NCBI RefSeq assembly: GCF_014648115.1
Contig: NZ_BMQM01000005.1
Coordinates: forward strand, 1-64,000
Source: Deinococcus seoulensis
GTDB taxonomy: Bacteria; Deinococcota; Deinococci; Deinococcales; Deinococcaceae
Direction: 5' to 3'
Length of the DNA: 64,000 bases
Shown: positions 47,341 to 57,254 of the stretch, piece after piece
Position numbering within the stretch: the first letter of the stretch is position 1
Layout of the letters: each line of letters begins with the position of its first letter
The notes under the pieces: model-generated
Seen by the model: the letters and a program-made list of their open reading frames with translations, nothing else
The model's database searches: none
Told to the model about the DNA's origin: nothing
Made by a program: the position numbers and the translations under genes

Positions 47341-48306
47341 GTGCGCTCCCCTGCCCTGCCGCTGCCCCTGCTGCTGTTGCCGCTGCTACTCTCGGCCGCC
47401 CCTGTTTCGCCTGCCCTGCCTGATCCGGTGCGTGTGGCGATCCTCAGCGACTTCAACGGGCCGTACGGCAGCACCAGCTACCCGCCCGCGCTGGGCCGCA
47501 GCGTGACGCGCATCGTGAACGACTGGCGGCCCGACGCGGTCCTGTCGGCCGGTGACCTGATCGCCGGGCAGAAGGCGTCCCTGACGGACGCGCAGGTGCG
47601 GGCCATGTGGGCGGCGTTCGACCGGGACGTGCACGCGCCCCTGAACCGCGCCGGGATTCCGTTCGCGTTCACGCCCGGCAACCACGACGCCTCGCTGCCC
47701 CGCGACCGCCGCGAGGCGCGCACGTACTGGCAGGCGCACCCGCCCGCGCTGACGTTCGTGGACCGCGCGGACTTCCCGTTTCGCAGCAGTTTCACGCTGG
47801 GCGGCGGGACGGTGTTCGTGGCGACCCTGGACGCCAGCGGTCCCGTCGTGGACGCCGCGCAGCGCGCGTGGCTGGCCGCGCAGCTCGCCTCGGCGCCCGC
47901 CCGCGCCGCCGGGATCCGGCTGGTCCTGGGGCACCTGCCGCTTGCGGGCGTCAGCGAGGGCAAGAACCGCGCGGGCGAGGTCATCCGGGACGCCGGGCCG
48001 CTGCGGCAGGTCATGCAGGAGGGGCGGGTGCTGGCGTACGTCAGCGGGCATCACGCGGCGTACTACCCCGGACAGCTGGGCAGCCTGAACGTCCTCGCCA
48101 GCGGCGGCATCGGCGGACGCAATTACGTGGGGTACCCGGGCACGGCCCGCAGTACCGTCACCCTGCTGACCCTGCACCCCGCTGCGGGCAGCGCCACCTT
48201 CCAGACGGTGGACGCGGACACCGGCCAGCCCGTTCAGACCAGCAGCCTGCCCGCCCGCCTGGACGGCCTGGGCGGCCCGCTGAACCGCGTGAACGACTTC
48301 CGCTAA
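47341..48306 (+). CDS. Exported metallophosphoesterase
   Basis: 321 residues. Signal peptide RSPALPLPLLLLPLLLSAAP, then VRVAILSDFNGPYG, DAVLSAGDLIAGQ, FAFTPGNHDASLPRD and LVLGHLPLAG, YVSGHHAAYYPG, the metal ligands of calcineurin-like phosphoesterases. Secreted or envelope enzyme hydrolysing phosphate esters of unknown nature. GTG 47341 is preferred: TGAACT lies seven bases upstream and it begins right at the signal peptide; ATG 47305 is the alternative. Confidence 0.87.
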   Translation: MRSPALPLPLLLLPLLLSAAPVSPALPDPVRVAILSDFNGPYGSTSYPPALGRSVTRIVNDWRPDAVLSAGDLIAGQKASLTDAQVRAMWAAFDRDVHAPLNRAGIPFAFTPGNHDASLPRDRREARTYWQAHPPALTFVDRADFPFRSSFTLGGGTVFVATLDASGPVVDAAQRAWLAAQLASAPARAAGIRLVLGHLPLAGVSEGKNRAGEVIRDAGPLRQVMQEGRVLAYVSGHHAAYYPGQLGSLNVLASGGIGGRNYVGYPGTARSTVTLLTLHPAAGSATFQTVDADTGQPVQTSSLPARLDGLGGPLNRVNDFR

Positions 48307-48372
48307 GGCAGGCGGCAAGAGAACACCGCCCGCCTCCACCCGGTCAGGGCAGGGGCAGGCGGTCGGGCCTGC

Positions 48373-49707
48373 TTACTGTTTGGGCATCAGGTGGTACAGC
48401 TCCAGGCCGCGCGCGGTGCGGTCCTTGAAGCCTTTCCAGTAGGTGTCGTCGGCCTTGGGGGTGCCGTCGGCGTTGCGGCTGTACTTGGCGTTGTTGGAGA
48501 CGGGGACCGGCACGTTCAGGTACTCGGCGGCGCTCTGGTCGCCCTTGAGTTTCAGGTTCAGGAACGCAGTCACGAAGTGCTGGTTGATGTTGTTCAGGCG
48601 GGCGCTGTCCCAGGCGGGTTCGGCGTAGTGCATGTAATCGCCGAAGGAGGCGAAGGATTCGGCGGGCGCGGGGTTCGGCGCGACGTTATGCAGGGCGTTC
48701 TGGTACACCAGCATGTAGCGTTCGGCGTTCACGGCGTTCTCGAACAGCGGTTTGACGCCGTCCTCGTACCAGGACACGTCGTCGCGGTCGCCCACGACGA
48801 ACAGGGTGGGCACCTTGAGGTTCTGCAGGCCGGCATCTTCCCAGAAGCCGTACTTGCCGCCGAAGTTCACGCCGATGCCCTTCACGGCGGCGGCTCCGCC
48901 CCAGGGGGCGAAGGCGACGACGGCCTTGATGCGCGGGTCAGGCGTGTAGTTCCCGGCCTGACGCGTGGCGAAGCCCGTGCCGGGGATCAGGGGGGCCATC
49001 TGCGGGCCGTACCCGGCGCCGGCGGCGTTCAGGGCGCCGTAACCGCCCATGGAGTACCCGACGATGGCGGTCTGGTCGGCGTTCACGACGCCGCTCAGGG
49101 GCGAGCCGCTGCCCGCCGCGCCCAGGCGGGCCATCTCGCTGATGACGAAGTTGTCGTCGAGCGCGCGGTTCAGGAGGGTGCTGGCGAAGGCGGCGCGGTT
49201 GCCGTGGGTGCTGTCGGTGTGGTCGATGGCCGCCACGACGTAGCCCTTGCTGGCGAGGTTCTCGGCGAGGTAGGTCATCAGGACGCGGCTGCCGGCGTAC
49301 CCGTGCGAGAGGATCACCAGCGGGAACGACTGGCCGAGGGGAGTGGCGTCGCGGGTGGCGCGGCCGGGGGTCAGGAAGGGTTTGTCGGGGGCGCTGCCCA
49401 GCACGTCGCTGTAGGTGGTCTGGCCGCTGCCGCTCTGCCCGGCGGTGGGGTACCAGACTTCGGTGGTCAGGGGGCGGTCGTAGCGGGGCACGACGCCGTC
49501 CTTGGCGTTCACGATGTCCAGCTGGTCCCTGTTCACCAGCGCGATGGTGCGCACGCCCACGGCGTACTGGCCGCGCGCGGCGAGTTCGGGCGCGTCGGGG
49601 CGCAGGTCGCCGGGCACGGTCAGCGGCGGGAGGGTCGGGGTGGTCTGGGCGTGCGCGGCGGGAAGGGACAGCAGGGCAAGGGTGAGGAACAGGCGGGATG
49701 GTTTCAT
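48373..49707 (-). CDS. Exported alpha/beta hydrolase (PAF-acetylhydrolase/chlorophyllase-like)
   Basis: 444 residues. Signal peptide [20 protein letters not shown]; oxyanion region [20 protein letters not shown]; nucleophile elbow [15 protein letters not shown]; acid near [14 protein letters not shown]; His in [10 protein letters not shown]. An intact secreted esterase or lipase. GGAGGC about eight bases before ATG 49707 supports the start. Convergent with the phosphoesterase gene. Confidence 0.9.
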   Translation of the reverse strand: MKPSRLFLTLALLSLPAAHAQTTPTLPPLTVPGDLRPDAPELAARGQYAVGVRTIALVNRDQLDIVNAKDGVVPRYDRPLTTEVWYPTAGQSGSGQTTYSDVLGSAPDKPFLTPGRATRDATPLGQSFPLVILSHGYAGSRVLMTYLAENLASKGYVVAAIDHTDSTHGNRAAFASTLLNRALDDNFVISEMARLGAAGSGSPLSGVVNADQTAIVGYSMGGYGALNAAGAGYGPQMAPLIPGTGFATRQAGNYTPDPRIKAVVAFAPWGGAAAVKGIGVNFGGKYGFWEDAGLQNLKVPTLFVVGDRDDVSWYEDGVKPLFENAVNAERYMLVYQNALHNVAPNPAPAESFASFGDYMHYAEPAWDSARLNNINQHFVTAFLNLKLKGDQSAAEYLNVPVPVSNNAKYSRNADGTPKADDTYWKGFKDRTARGLELYHLMPKQ

Positions 49708-49852
49708 GGATGCAGCCTCCACATGCAGTCCGGGCGGCTCAGGCAGGTTCCCTGGGACGGCGCGGACCGTCAACTGGTTTGTGATTCAAAGCGCATCATA
49801 CTCTGGAGTCGGCCTGTCAGGGTGCCGTCATGCCCGGACAGCGCCCACACGT

Positions 49853-49879
49853 AAAAAAACCCCCGCGCGCGGCGGGGGC
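49853..49879 (-). terminator. Intrinsic terminator of the sulfurtransferase gene
   Basis: On the minus strand AGCCCCCGCCGCGCGCGGGG is followed by GTTTTTTTAC: a CCCCCGC/GCGGGGG stem with a run of seven T. Confidence 0.9.
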
Positions 49880-49922
49880 TGTGACGGGAGCTGTGTGACG
49901 GGAGCTGTGACGGGAGCGGGGT

Positions 49923-50783
49923 TCAGCTTTCGCTGTAGCTTTTCTCGATGGGCATGCCCACGGCGTTGCCCCACTCGGTCCAGCTGCCGTCGTAGTTACG
50001 CACCTTCGGGTAGCCCAGCAGTTCGCGCAGCACGAACCAGCTGTGGCTGCTGCGCTCGGCGATGCGGCAGTACGCGATGACGTCCTTGTCGGCCGTGACG
50101 CCCTCACCCTCGTACAGGGCCTTGAGTTCGTCGGCGCTCTTGAAGGTGCCGTCCTCGTTGGTGGCTTTCGCCCAGGGAATGGAACGCGCGCCGGGAATGT
50201 GGCCGCCGCGCAGCACGCCTTCCTGCGGGTAGTTGGCCATGTGCGTGACCTTGCCGCTGAACTCGTCGGGGCTGCGCACGTCGACCAGCGCGCCCTTGCC
50301 TTCCTGAACGGCGCTCAGGTGGGCCTTGACCTCGTCGCGGTAGGCGCGGAGGCTGTCGTCGCGGGTCAGGGCGGGGTACTCGCTGGCCTGCACGCTGGGG
50401 GCGTCGGTGGTGGTTTCGCGGCCCTCGGCCATCCACTTCTGGCGGCCGCCGTTCATGAGTTTCAGGTTCTTCACGCCGCTGTAACTCAGGAACCAGTAGG
50501 CGTAGCTGGCCCACCAGTTGCTCTTGTCGCCGTACAGGATGATCTGATCGTCGGCCCCGATGCCCAGGCGGCCCAGCAGTTCGCTGACCTTGTCGGGCGT
50601 GATGAAGTCACGTTCGACGGGGTGCCACAGGTCGGTCTGCCAGTCGAGTTTCACGGCGCCGGGGATGTGGCCGGTGTCGTACAGCAGGATGTCCTCGTCG
50701 ACCTCGATCAGGCGGATGCCGTCCTTGTTCAGGTTCTGCGCGACCCATTCGGTGCTGACCAGTACGTCTTTTGCGTATTCCAT
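49923..50783 (-). CDS. Thiosulfate/3-mercaptopyruvate sulfurtransferase (two rhodanese domains)
   Basis: 286 residues. N-terminal inactive rhodanese domain ([20 protein letters not shown], Asp in the catalytic position) and C-terminal active one with Cys in [18 protein letters not shown]. The CRIAER loop fits thiosulfate sulfurtransferases of the CysA/SseA type; it moves sulfane sulfur in the cytoplasm. AGGAGG lies seven bases before the ATG, so this gene has a normal leader. It is divergent from sufE. Confidence 0.94.
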   Translation of the reverse strand: MEYAKDVLVSTEWVAQNLNKDGIRLIEVDEDILLYDTGHIPGAVKLDWQTDLWHPVERDFITPDKVSELLGRLGIGADDQIILYGDKSNWWASYAYWFLSYSGVKNLKLMNGGRQKWMAEGRETTTDAPSVQASEYPALTRDDSLRAYRDEVKAHLSAVQEGKGALVDVRSPDEFSGKVTHMANYPQEGVLRGGHIPGARSIPWAKATNEDGTFKSADELKALYEGEGVTADKDVIAYCRIAERSSHSWFVLRELLGYPKVRNYDGSWTEWGNAVGMPIEKSYSES

Positions 50784-50847
50784 GTGTGTTGCCTCCTGTG
50801 GCTGGGGTGTGCCCGGCAGGGCCGGGGTGAGACGGATGACCTCCGGG

Positions 50848-50877
50848 ATTGTACTCTGAGACGCCACTAATTGACAA
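50848..50877 (-). promoter_or_regulatory. Sulfurtransferase promoter with TTGAC/GTCAA inverted repeat
   Basis: Minus-strand TTGTCA (50872-50877), 18-base spacer and TACAAT (50848-50853), the strongest -10 box of this part. A TTGAC-N7-GTCAA inverted repeat (50871-50887) overlaps the -35 element and lies between the divergent sulfurtransferase and sufE genes. Confidence 0.6.
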
Positions 50878-50937
50878 AAGAGGTCAACTGGACAGGGTCA
50901 CCCAATCCCACCCCCCACCCGGCGCTACAGTACCCCC

Positions 50938-51387
50938 ATGAGCGACAGCGCCCCCGCCCCCCTGCCCGAGAAGCTCCAGAGCATCGTCAGCATGTTCCGC
51001 AGCGCACCCAAGGCCCTGCGCCTCCAGGCCCTGCTTGAATACAGCAAGAAACTCCCCGGCCTGCCCGAGAAGTACGTCGAGCACCCGGAATTCCTGCAAC
51101 CCGTCCCGGAATGCACCAGCCCCTTCTTCCTGGTCACCGAACGCGACGAGACGGGCGGCGTGAACATGTACTTCAAGGTGCCCGAGGAAGCCCCCACCGT
51201 GCGCGGCTACGCCGGCATCCTGCACGAGGCCCTCAGCGGCGCCACGCCCGACGAGATCCTGAGCGTCCCCGACCAGTTCTACATGGACATGGGCCTGACC
51301 GAACTGATCACCCCCATGCGCCTGCGCGGCATGGGCGCCATCCTGATGCGCCTGAAGAACGACGTGCGCGAACACGCCCAGGCGTAA
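50938..51387 (+). CDS. sufE: SufE family cysteine desulfurase partner
   Basis: 149 residues. Conserved sulfur-accepting Cys (about residue 59) in PVPECTSPFFLV, preceded by LQALLEYSKKLPGLPEKY, and ending with GLTELITPMRLRGMGAILMR, all SufE hallmarks. SufE takes persulfide sulfur from SufS and hands it to the SufBCD scaffold for Fe-S assembly. TACAGT (50926-50931) six bases before the ATG indicates a leaderless mRNA. The suf operon itself is not in the window. Confidence 0.93.
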   Translation: MSDSAPAPLPEKLQSIVSMFRSAPKALRLQALLEYSKKLPGLPEKYVEHPEFLQPVPECTSPFFLVTERDETGGVNMYFKVPEEAPTVRGYAGILHEALSGATPDEILSVPDQFYMDMGLTELITPMRLRGMGAILMRLKNDVREHAQA

Positions 51388-51506
51388 ACCAGAGACCCAC
51401 CCCGCAGGCCGCCCGGTGCAAACCCGGCGGCCTGACTGCTGCCAGCCGGTGCGCCGGGAGCTCCGGCCGAGGGGGTTACGACGCTACGTTCCAGAGCTGG
51501 GGCGAT

Positions 51507-51833
51507 TCAGGGCGGGGGGGCTAGCGTGACCCGGCCCCGCGCGTCCACGCGGCACTGCCAGACGGAACCGTCACCGAGGGTCAGGACCGCGCTGGAAGTG
51601 ACGGGTCGGCCATCAATCTTCAGGGTGCTGGCGTACCCGGCCGGCACCACGTCGGGCATGACCGCAGGTTCGGGCGATACGGGTGCGAGACCCTGCCGAC
51701 GAGCCTGGGTCTCGCACGAAGTCAGGATGTCCGGTGCCGGCACAGGGGCAGGCCACCAGAACCACAGCGCACCGCCCACGATGCCCAGCAGGGCCAGACC
51801 CTTCCAACCGGTCATCCAGGGTCCGAAGTTCAT
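51507..51833 (-). CDS. Hypothetical protein with N-terminal membrane anchor
   Basis: 108 residues: MNFGPWMTGWKGLALLGIVG begins a single hydrophobic helix (residues 10-27), then a small soluble domain with two Cys (ILTSCETQA and VWQCRVDARG) that could form a disulfide outside the membrane. No family recognised. TACGCT (51840-51845) six bases before the ATG supports a leaderless gene. Confidence 0.65.
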   Translation of the reverse strand: MNFGPWMTGWKGLALLGIVGGALWFWWPAPVPAPDILTSCETQARRQGLAPVSPEPAVMPDVVPAGYASTLKIDGRPVTSSAVLTLGDGSVWQCRVDARGRVTLAPPP

Positions 51834-51879
51834 CCGTCCAGCGTACCTGTTCAGTCTGTCCGTCGTGACTGACGGCCGT

Positions 51880-52443
51880 TCAGTCCCTGGGCAGTACGGC
51901 GTCCAGGAGCAGGACGGTCAGGCTCAGGCCCAGGCCGTAGGCGACGTGCGCGCCCAGGCGGTTGGCGTGCCCGCGCGCGGGACTGCCGGCCGGGCCGTCC
52001 TGAAGGCCCAGCAGCGGCACGAGGCCCTCGTCGACCAGCGCCCACAGGCCCACGCCGAACGCCGCGCCCTTGACCGGGTTGCCGCGCCCGGCGAGCGCGC
52101 CGTACAGGCCGCCACTGACGGCGCCTATACCCCAGTGGACGGCCTCGCTGAGGGCCGCGCGGGTCTGCTTGCCCGGCGCGTGCCCGGCCACACCCTCGTA
52201 GGCGAGGCGGCCCAGGGCGGCGGTGCTGCTCTCACCGGGTTCGTGCACCTGCCCGAGCGGGGCGATGGAATGCTGATCGGGTTTCGGCTTCTGGCTACCG
52301 CCCCCGTCGCTGCCCTCACCGTCACTGCTACCCTCGACGAGCGGCGCGGCGCGGGTCCAGTACTGGCCCATGGCGAGGGTCCCGGCGGCGCCGCCGACAA
52401 GGCCGATCAGGATGCTGCGGTAGATGCTGTGACGGTCACTCAT
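51880..52443 (-). CDS. Hypothetical membrane protein (DUF1440/YagU-like layout)
   Basis: 187 residues with about four hydrophobic segments: YRSILIGLVGGAAGTLAMGQ, HWGIGAVSGGLYGALAGRG, AAFGVGLWALVDEGLVPLLG and AHVAYGLGLSLTVLLLDAVL. The layout recalls small inner-membrane proteins of the YagU group, a weak resemblance. ATG 52443 is chosen because TACGGT (52451-52456) lies seven bases upstream. Function unknown. Confidence 0.65.
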   Translation of the reverse strand: MSDRHSIYRSILIGLVGGAAGTLAMGQYWTRAAPLVEGSSDGEGSDGGGSQKPKPDQHSIAPLGQVHEPGESSTAALGRLAYEGVAGHAPGKQTRAALSEAVHWGIGAVSGGLYGALAGRGNPVKGAAFGVGLWALVDEGLVPLLGLQDGPAGSPARGHANRLGAHVAYGLGLSLTVLLLDAVLPRD

Positions 52444-52539
52444 GCGGCCCACCGTACGGGGCCGGGGGCCGAGCGACTGCCGCGCGGCCCCCAGAGTGAA
52501 GATTTCCCTGCTGTTGTCCCAGCGGTCCCTGAACGCAGG

Positions 52540-53169
52540 TCAGCCGAGCTGGCTGACTTCCCGTTCCGGCAGTCCGGCGTGGTGCGCGGCCCGCAGCGCC
52601 GCGAGCGCCTGCCCCCGGTGGCTGAGGGCGCGTTTCTCGGCGACGGTCATCTCGGCCAGGGTGCGGGTGTCGCCGTCCGGCACGAACAGCGGGTCGTAAC
52701 CGAAGCCGTTCTCGCCGCGCGGGCCTTCCAGCAGCGTGCCGGGCAGTTCGCCCCGGTACGTTTCGAGGTGCCCGTCCGGGTACGCGAGGATGATCACGGA
52801 CACGAATTTCGCGCGGCGGTTCTTCTGCCCGCGCAGGCGTTCGAGAATCAGGACGTTGCGTTCCGTGTCGCTGCCCACGTTGCCGTAGCGGGCGCTGTAC
52901 ACGCCGGGTTCACCGCCGAGCGCCTCGATCTCGATGCCGCTGTCGTCGGCCAGGGCCGGGAGGTTCAGCATGTGCGCGGCGGCGCAGGCTTTCAGGGCGG
53001 CGTTCTCCTCGTAGGTCGAGCCGGTCTCGTCGGGCAGCGGCAGCCCGTCCAGGCCGCGCAGCGTCCAGCCGAGCCCGCCCAGCGCCTCCTGAATCTCGCG
53101 GACCTTGCCCGCGTTACCGGTCGCCACGACCACCGTCATTCCTGCCCCTGCTGCCCCGTCACTCATCAC
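52540..53169 (-). CDS. rdgB: dITP/XTP pyrophosphatase (non-canonical purine NTPase)
   Basis: 209 residues. Ham1/RdgB family: VVATGNAGKVREIQEALGGL, LADDSGIEIEALGGEPGVYS, PRGENGFGYDPLFVPDG and LSHRGQALAAL. It removes deaminated purine nucleotides (dITP, XTP) before they enter DNA, a house-cleaning role relevant to genome stability. TAGACT (53177-53182) seven bases before GTG 53169 indicates a leaderless GTG start; internal ATG codons are possible alternatives. Confidence 0.96.
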   Translation of the reverse strand: MMSDGAAGAGMTVVVATGNAGKVREIQEALGGLGWTLRGLDGLPLPDETGSTYEENAALKACAAAHMLNLPALADDSGIEIEALGGEPGVYSARYGNVGSDTERNVLILERLRGQKNRRAKFVSVIILAYPDGHLETYRGELPGTLLEGPRGENGFGYDPLFVPDGDTRTLAEMTVAEKRALSHRGQALAALRAAHHAGLPEREVSQLG

Positions 53170-53224
53170 GCCCGCAAGTCTAGACGATAGGGCCGCGCGG
53201 CACGTGAAAATCCCGACAGGAACG

Positions 53225-54682
53225 TCAGTGAGCCTGCACCATCGCCTGCACCACGCGGTCCTGCACGGCCCGCAGGGTCAGGATGGGCGTGTCCTCGGGG
53301 CCGTTCATCAGGATGGCGAAGGCCAGGGTGCGGCCACTGCGGCCCGTCACGTACCCCGCCAGGGCGCTCACGCCGGGCAGCGTGCCGGTCTTGGCACGCA
53401 CGTCCAGGTTCAGGCCGCGCATCCGCAGGGCCAGCGTGCCGCCCCGCCCGTCTTGGGCGGGAACGTCCTCGCCCGTTCCGGCCTGCGGGAGCGCCTCGAT
53501 GAACGCGTTGCCCCGGTCGCGGTACAGCGCGCCGGGCAGCAGCCGCACGGGCTGGGCGGCCTTCAGGGCGATGTCCTGCGCGGCGGGCGTGGGGTACGGC
53601 AGGTCGTGCATGACGGTCAGCAGGGTGCCCAGCGCGCGGGGGCTCAGGCGGGACTCGCGGCTCAGGCCGCTGCCGTCGGCGAGTTTCAGCCCCGCGAGGT
53701 TCACGCCGATCTGCCGCAGGAACGCCCGCTCACGGGCCAGCGCGCCGCTCAGGGTGCCGTTCCCGCCGGGCGGGTGCGCCAGCGTGGCCAGCAGACCCTC
53801 GGCCAGCAGGTTGTCACTGGGCCGCAGGGTGCGCGCCAGCACGACCTGCGGCGACTCGCTGCGCACCACCGCCACGCCCTGCTCGGGCCGCCGGGCGACC
53901 GGCACGAACGCCTCCGGTTCGGCCGGGGGGTCCCCCGCCGCGTTCTGCGGGACCGGCGGCAGGTACGGCGTGAACGGCGCGGCCCCCCCCGGCACGTCCG
54001 ACGCGACCCGCACGCCCGCGCGGCGCAGTTCGGCAATCAGGGCCGCGCCCAGCCGCACGCGGGCCTGCAGGGCACTCAGCGGCGGGTCGTCATGCCAGCC
54101 GTCCAGACGCAGTCCCGTCATGGGCACCCCGACAATCAGCGAGGCGAAACTCGCGGCGTCCAGGGTCTCGTCCAGCCGGACCTCGCCCACCTCGCGCAGC
54201 CCACGCGCGTACGCCTGCCGCGCCAGGGCACGCAGACTGTACCCGCCCTTCAGGCTGAGCGTGGGGTCGCCGCTGCCGCGCAGGGTCACGGCCTTCACGC
54301 GCGCCTGCACGCCCCGCGCGCCCACCTGCGCGGCCGGGACGGTCAGCTGCGCCGTCCACGCGCCGTCCGCGCCGCCCACGCTGTGCAGGACGGCGGCGGC
54401 CGTGACCAGCTTGGTCGTGCTGGCCGGAATGAACGCCCCGTCCGGATCCTGCGCCTCCAGGACCGGGCCGCCGTTCACCTCGCGCAGCAGGATGCCCACC
54501 CGCACGCCGCGCGGCAGGTCCGCCAGCGCCGCCCGCACGCCCGCGCTGAGGCCCGGTTCGCGCGTCAGGTGAATGACCGGCACGTCCGGCACCTGGGTGA
54601 CCGCCGGGGCCGCCGCCAGCGTGGGAGCCACGGCCGCGCCCCCTGGCAGCAGGAGCAGCGAACACAGCAGAAGACGGCGCAT
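53225..54682 (-). CDS. D-alanyl-D-alanine carboxypeptidase/endopeptidase, PBP4 (DacB) type
   Basis: 485 residues, exported (signal peptide [20 protein letters not shown]). Ser-x-x-Lys in [16 protein letters not shown], the SxN-type region in [16 protein letters not shown] and KTG in [11 protein letters not shown]; the large insert between the first two motifs is typical of the S13 family. It trims or cleaves peptidoglycan crosslinks. TATCCT (54690-54695 on the minus strand) seven bases before the ATG supports a leaderless start. Confidence 0.94.
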   Translation of the reverse strand: MRRLLLCSLLLLPGGAAVAPTLAAAPAVTQVPDVPVIHLTREPGLSAGVRAALADLPRGVRVGILLREVNGGPVLEAQDPDGAFIPASTTKLVTAAAVLHSVGGADGAWTAQLTVPAAQVGARGVQARVKAVTLRGSGDPTLSLKGGYSLRALARQAYARGLREVGEVRLDETLDAASFASLIVGVPMTGLRLDGWHDDPPLSALQARVRLGAALIAELRRAGVRVASDVPGGAAPFTPYLPPVPQNAAGDPPAEPEAFVPVARRPEQGVAVVRSESPQVVLARTLRPSDNLLAEGLLATLAHPPGGNGTLSGALARERAFLRQIGVNLAGLKLADGSGLSRESRLSPRALGTLLTVMHDLPYPTPAAQDIALKAAQPVRLLPGALYRDRGNAFIEALPQAGTGEDVPAQDGRGGTLALRMRGLNLDVRAKTGTLPGVSALAGYVTGRSGRTLAFAILMNGPEDTPILTLRAVQDRVVQAMVQAH

Positions 54683-54745
54683 CCCCCGCAGGATACCGGT
54701 ACCAGCCGGAACGAACGCACACACCGGCCCGGCGGCGCGGCCTGA

Positions 54746-54822
54746 TACGGATTCCGTTCTGCTTCCTACTCGCCTCCGCTCGGACCCAGCGGTCTGTGCA
54801 GCCCATTCACTCGGAGTCCGTA
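54746..54822 (+). mobile_element. MITE-like repeat, copy 6 (77 bp, lacks hairpin 1)
   Basis: Starts TACGGATTCCG and ends CGGAGTCCGTA with exact TGA duplications on both sides (54743-54745 and 54823-54825). The first hairpin and surrounding bases are deleted; the degenerate second hairpin remains. The empty site would read CGGCCTGAGATCAGGGCCG, an imperfect palindrome. Confidence 0.85.
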
Positions 54823-54838
54823 TGAGATCAGGGCCGGG

Positions 54839-55852
54839 TCACATCACGCTGTCACTCTCGCGCAGCAGGATCGGCGCCTGGAAGGCCGCAGGCAGCCACG
54901 CCGTCTGCTCGTGAATCGCCTGGGGCGGGCAGGAGCGCAGGCAGGCCATGCAGCCCGTGCAGGCCGGGAGGTTCAGCAGCAGGCGCACGCCCCCGTCGGG
55001 TTGCAGGTCGCGGGTGATGGCGTCGGTGGGGCACACGTTCGCGCAGACAGGACAGTCGATGCAGGTGTCGTCGACCAGCGGGGCGGGCCAGTGCAGGCCG
55101 ACCCCCTCGGGCGGGGCGGGTTTCAGGGTGCGGGCACGCCACTGCCATTCCTGCGGGGTGCGGTCCTCGGGCACGCTCCAGTCCACGAACGGCAGCGGGC
55201 TTTCCGGGAGGCTCTGCGCGACCTGCTGCCCGGCCGCGCGGAACACCGCGCCGAACGCGCCGCGCCGCGAGACTTTCAGGGCGCGGCCAGCGTCTTCCGG
55301 CGTGACCGCACGGACCGTGACCTGCGCGGCGCGGCCGGTCGGGGCGCGAAGCCGCTGCGTTTCCTCCAGCACACGCTCCAGGCGCGCAGGCACGTCGGGC
55401 GCGCCGAGCGCGCAGGTGTCGCACGCCCCGTGAATCAGGGTCAGGGGGGTGTTCCACGCGCCGGCTGCCGACAGCAGCGCCGGGGTCACGCGGCCCAGGC
55501 AGGGCAGGCTGGGGCCGCCCGCGCCGCTCTGCGAGCAGGTCAGGCTGGCGTCCTGCGCCGGGGTGCCCGGCTGGGACTGCTGGTCCTTCACGCTCTGGAG
55601 GGACGGCAGCAGGTTGTACTCCAGCGCGCCGGTCGGGCAGACCTGCACGCACAGGCCGCAGCCGGTGCACAGGTCCGCGTCGATCTGGATGCTGGCCCCG
55701 ACCATGCCGACGTTGATGGCCTCGTGCGGGCAGGTGGCGTGACAGGCGTCGCACCCGCCGACCGCCTGCCGGTCCAGCAGGCAGCGGGGCGGCGTGAACC
55801 GCGGAACGTGATTCCCGGAGTCATCCAGGCGGGCCAGAACACCTTGCAGCAT
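54839..55852 (-). CDS. Protein with four 4Fe-4S ferredoxin motifs
   Basis: 337 residues. Cys clusters: LDRQAVGGCDACHATCPHEA (near 27-45), CTGCGLCVQVCPTGAL (near 60-75), CIDCPVCANVCPTDAI (near 265-280) and CTGCMACLRSCPPQAI (near 298-313), each Cys-x2-Cys-x2-3-Cys-x3-Cys-Pro. Between them is a helical domain with a few more Cys (LIHGACDTCAL). A multi-cluster electron-transfer protein; donor and acceptor unknown. Somewhat unexpected in an aerobic-looking chromosome. Monocistronic or loosely linked to the following hydrolase gene. Confidence 0.88.
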   Translation of the reverse strand: MLQGVLARLDDSGNHVPRFTPPRCLLDRQAVGGCDACHATCPHEAINVGMVGASIQIDADLCTGCGLCVQVCPTGALEYNLLPSLQSVKDQQSQPGTPAQDASLTCSQSGAGGPSLPCLGRVTPALLSAAGAWNTPLTLIHGACDTCALGAPDVPARLERVLEETQRLRAPTGRAAQVTVRAVTPEDAGRALKVSRRGAFGAVFRAAGQQVAQSLPESPLPFVDWSVPEDRTPQEWQWRARTLKPAPPEGVGLHWPAPLVDDTCIDCPVCANVCPTDAITRDLQPDGGVRLLLNLPACTGCMACLRSCPPQAIHEQTAWLPAAFQAPILLRESDSVM

Positions 55853-55861
55853 GAGCGGAGT

Positions 55862-56827
55862 CTACGCGTCCGGCGGCCCGGAAGCCCGTGAGGCCACGCC
55901 AAGTGCGGCGCGCACGGCGTCCGCCACCTCGTGCGGGTGGGTCCAGTGCAGCTGGTGGCCGCCGCCGGGCAGGTCGAGCTGCGTGGCGTCCGGCAGCAGG
56001 GGCGTCAGGCGGTCGGCGTGCTGCGTGGGCGGCGACAGCCGGTCCTGCCGGCCCGCCAGCACCGTGACCGGCACCGTCAGCGCCGGGTAGTGGGCTTGCA
56101 GGGCCGCGAGTTCCCGGCCCAGGGTGCGGTTCTCGCCGGCCAGAGCGTGGACCTGCGCGCGGCGGCGCGAGAAGGCCAGCATCAGCGTGTGCCACATCGG
56201 CGGGACCGGGTGCGGGTGGAAGGCGCGGCGGCCCTCGATGCGCGCCACGACCCGCCCGACCGGCAGCAGCAGCGCGCGGGTCAGCAGCGCCTCCAGACCC
56301 GGCACGAGCGGCACGAACGCCAGCGGGCGGGTCAGGCCGCGCGCCGGGTGCGACAGCGGCGCGATCAGCACCAGCGCCGACACCCGCTCGGGGTGCCGGG
56401 CGGCCAGGGCCAGCGCGACCGCCGCGCCGTACGAGTGCCCCAGCACCGTCACCTGCGGGACGTTCAGGTGGTCGAGCAGCTGCGTCAGGCGGCGCACGTT
56501 CAACTCCAGCGTGACGGGCGTGCCGGGCCGCGCGGGCGTGTACCCGTGGCCCGGGCGGTCCGGGGCGATCAGGTACGCGCCGTCCAGCAGCGGCCACAGC
56601 GGGCACAGCGGCCAGTCCAGGGTGACGCCGTCGCTGCCGTGGATCAGCAGCAGGGGCGGCGCGCCAGGGGGGCCGCTCAGCAGCGTGTGGGTGGGGCCGT
56701 CCGGGAGCGGCAGGACCGGGCCGGGCGGCGGGATGCGGCGCGGCAGGTGCCGGGCGTGCCGGGACGTGACCGCCACGCCCAGCGCCAGCAGCGGCAGCGC
56801 CGCCCACGGCCAGCGGGCGCGCGTCAC
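55862..56827 (-). CDS. Alpha/beta hydrolase with N-terminal membrane anchor
   Basis: 321 residues. N-terminal hydrophobic segment WPWAALPLLALGVAVTS, then LLLIHGSDGVTLDWPLCPLW, nucleophile elbow VLGHSYGAAVALALA, acid in LAGRQDRLSP and His in PGGGHQLHWTHP. An intact serine hydrolase facing outward or held at the membrane. GTG 56827 overlaps the stop of the DUF454 gene as GTGA, implying coupling; the longer upstream frame is rejected. Confidence 0.88.
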   Translation of the reverse strand: MTRARWPWAALPLLALGVAVTSRHARHLPRRIPPPGPVLPLPDGPTHTLLSGPPGAPPLLLIHGSDGVTLDWPLCPLWPLLDGAYLIAPDRPGHGYTPARPGTPVTLELNVRRLTQLLDHLNVPQVTVLGHSYGAAVALALAARHPERVSALVLIAPLSHPARGLTRPLAFVPLVPGLEALLTRALLLPVGRVVARIEGRRAFHPHPVPPMWHTLMLAFSRRRAQVHALAGENRTLGRELAALQAHYPALTVPVTVLAGRQDRLSPPTQHADRLTPLLPDATQLDLPGGGHQLHWTHPHEVADAVRAALGVASRASGPPDA

Positions 56828-57213
56828 GGCATGTTCCGCCGGGTGGGAACGCGCAGCGTGATGAACAGCACCCCGGCCAGTCCGATCAGCACCCACACGA
56901 CCTGCCCGACCAGCACGGGAATGCGGCCCAGACTGAACGCCACGGCCAGCACGATGCACGCGCACGCGATCCACTTGGCGCGCAGCGGCATGCCCAGACC
57001 CGCGCGGTAATCGCGGATCAGGTCACCCACGACCGGGCGGGACAGCAGCCACGCCTCCCAGCGCGGATCGCCGCGCGAGAAGGCGGCGGCCGCCAGGATG
57101 AACCACACGGTCCCCGGAAAGCCCGGCAGGATCAGGCCCAGCACGCCCAGGCCGCACAGCACGAACCCCAGCGCCACCCACAGCACACGGAAGCGGGAGG
57201 GCGGGCGGGTCAT
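56824..57213 (-). CDS. DUF454 family membrane protein (YbaN-like)
   Basis: 129 residues. LGFVLCGLGVLGLILPGFPG, TVWFILAAAAFSRGDPRWEA and WLLSRPVVGDLIRDYRAGLG match the YbaN/DUF454 pattern, followed by two more helices. Inner-membrane protein, function unknown. TACTCT (57221-57226 on the minus strand) seven bases before the ATG gives a leaderless start for the two-gene unit. Confidence 0.92.
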   Translation of the reverse strand: MTRPPSRFRVLWVALGFVLCGLGVLGLILPGFPGTVWFILAAAAFSRGDPRWEAWLLSRPVVGDLIRDYRAGLGMPLRAKWIACACIVLAVAFSLGRIPVLVGQVVWVLIGLAGVLFITLRVPTRRNMP

Positions 57214-57254
57214 GCCTGCCAGAGTAGCGCCTGTCCCGGCGTGCGTGCCGGGGT

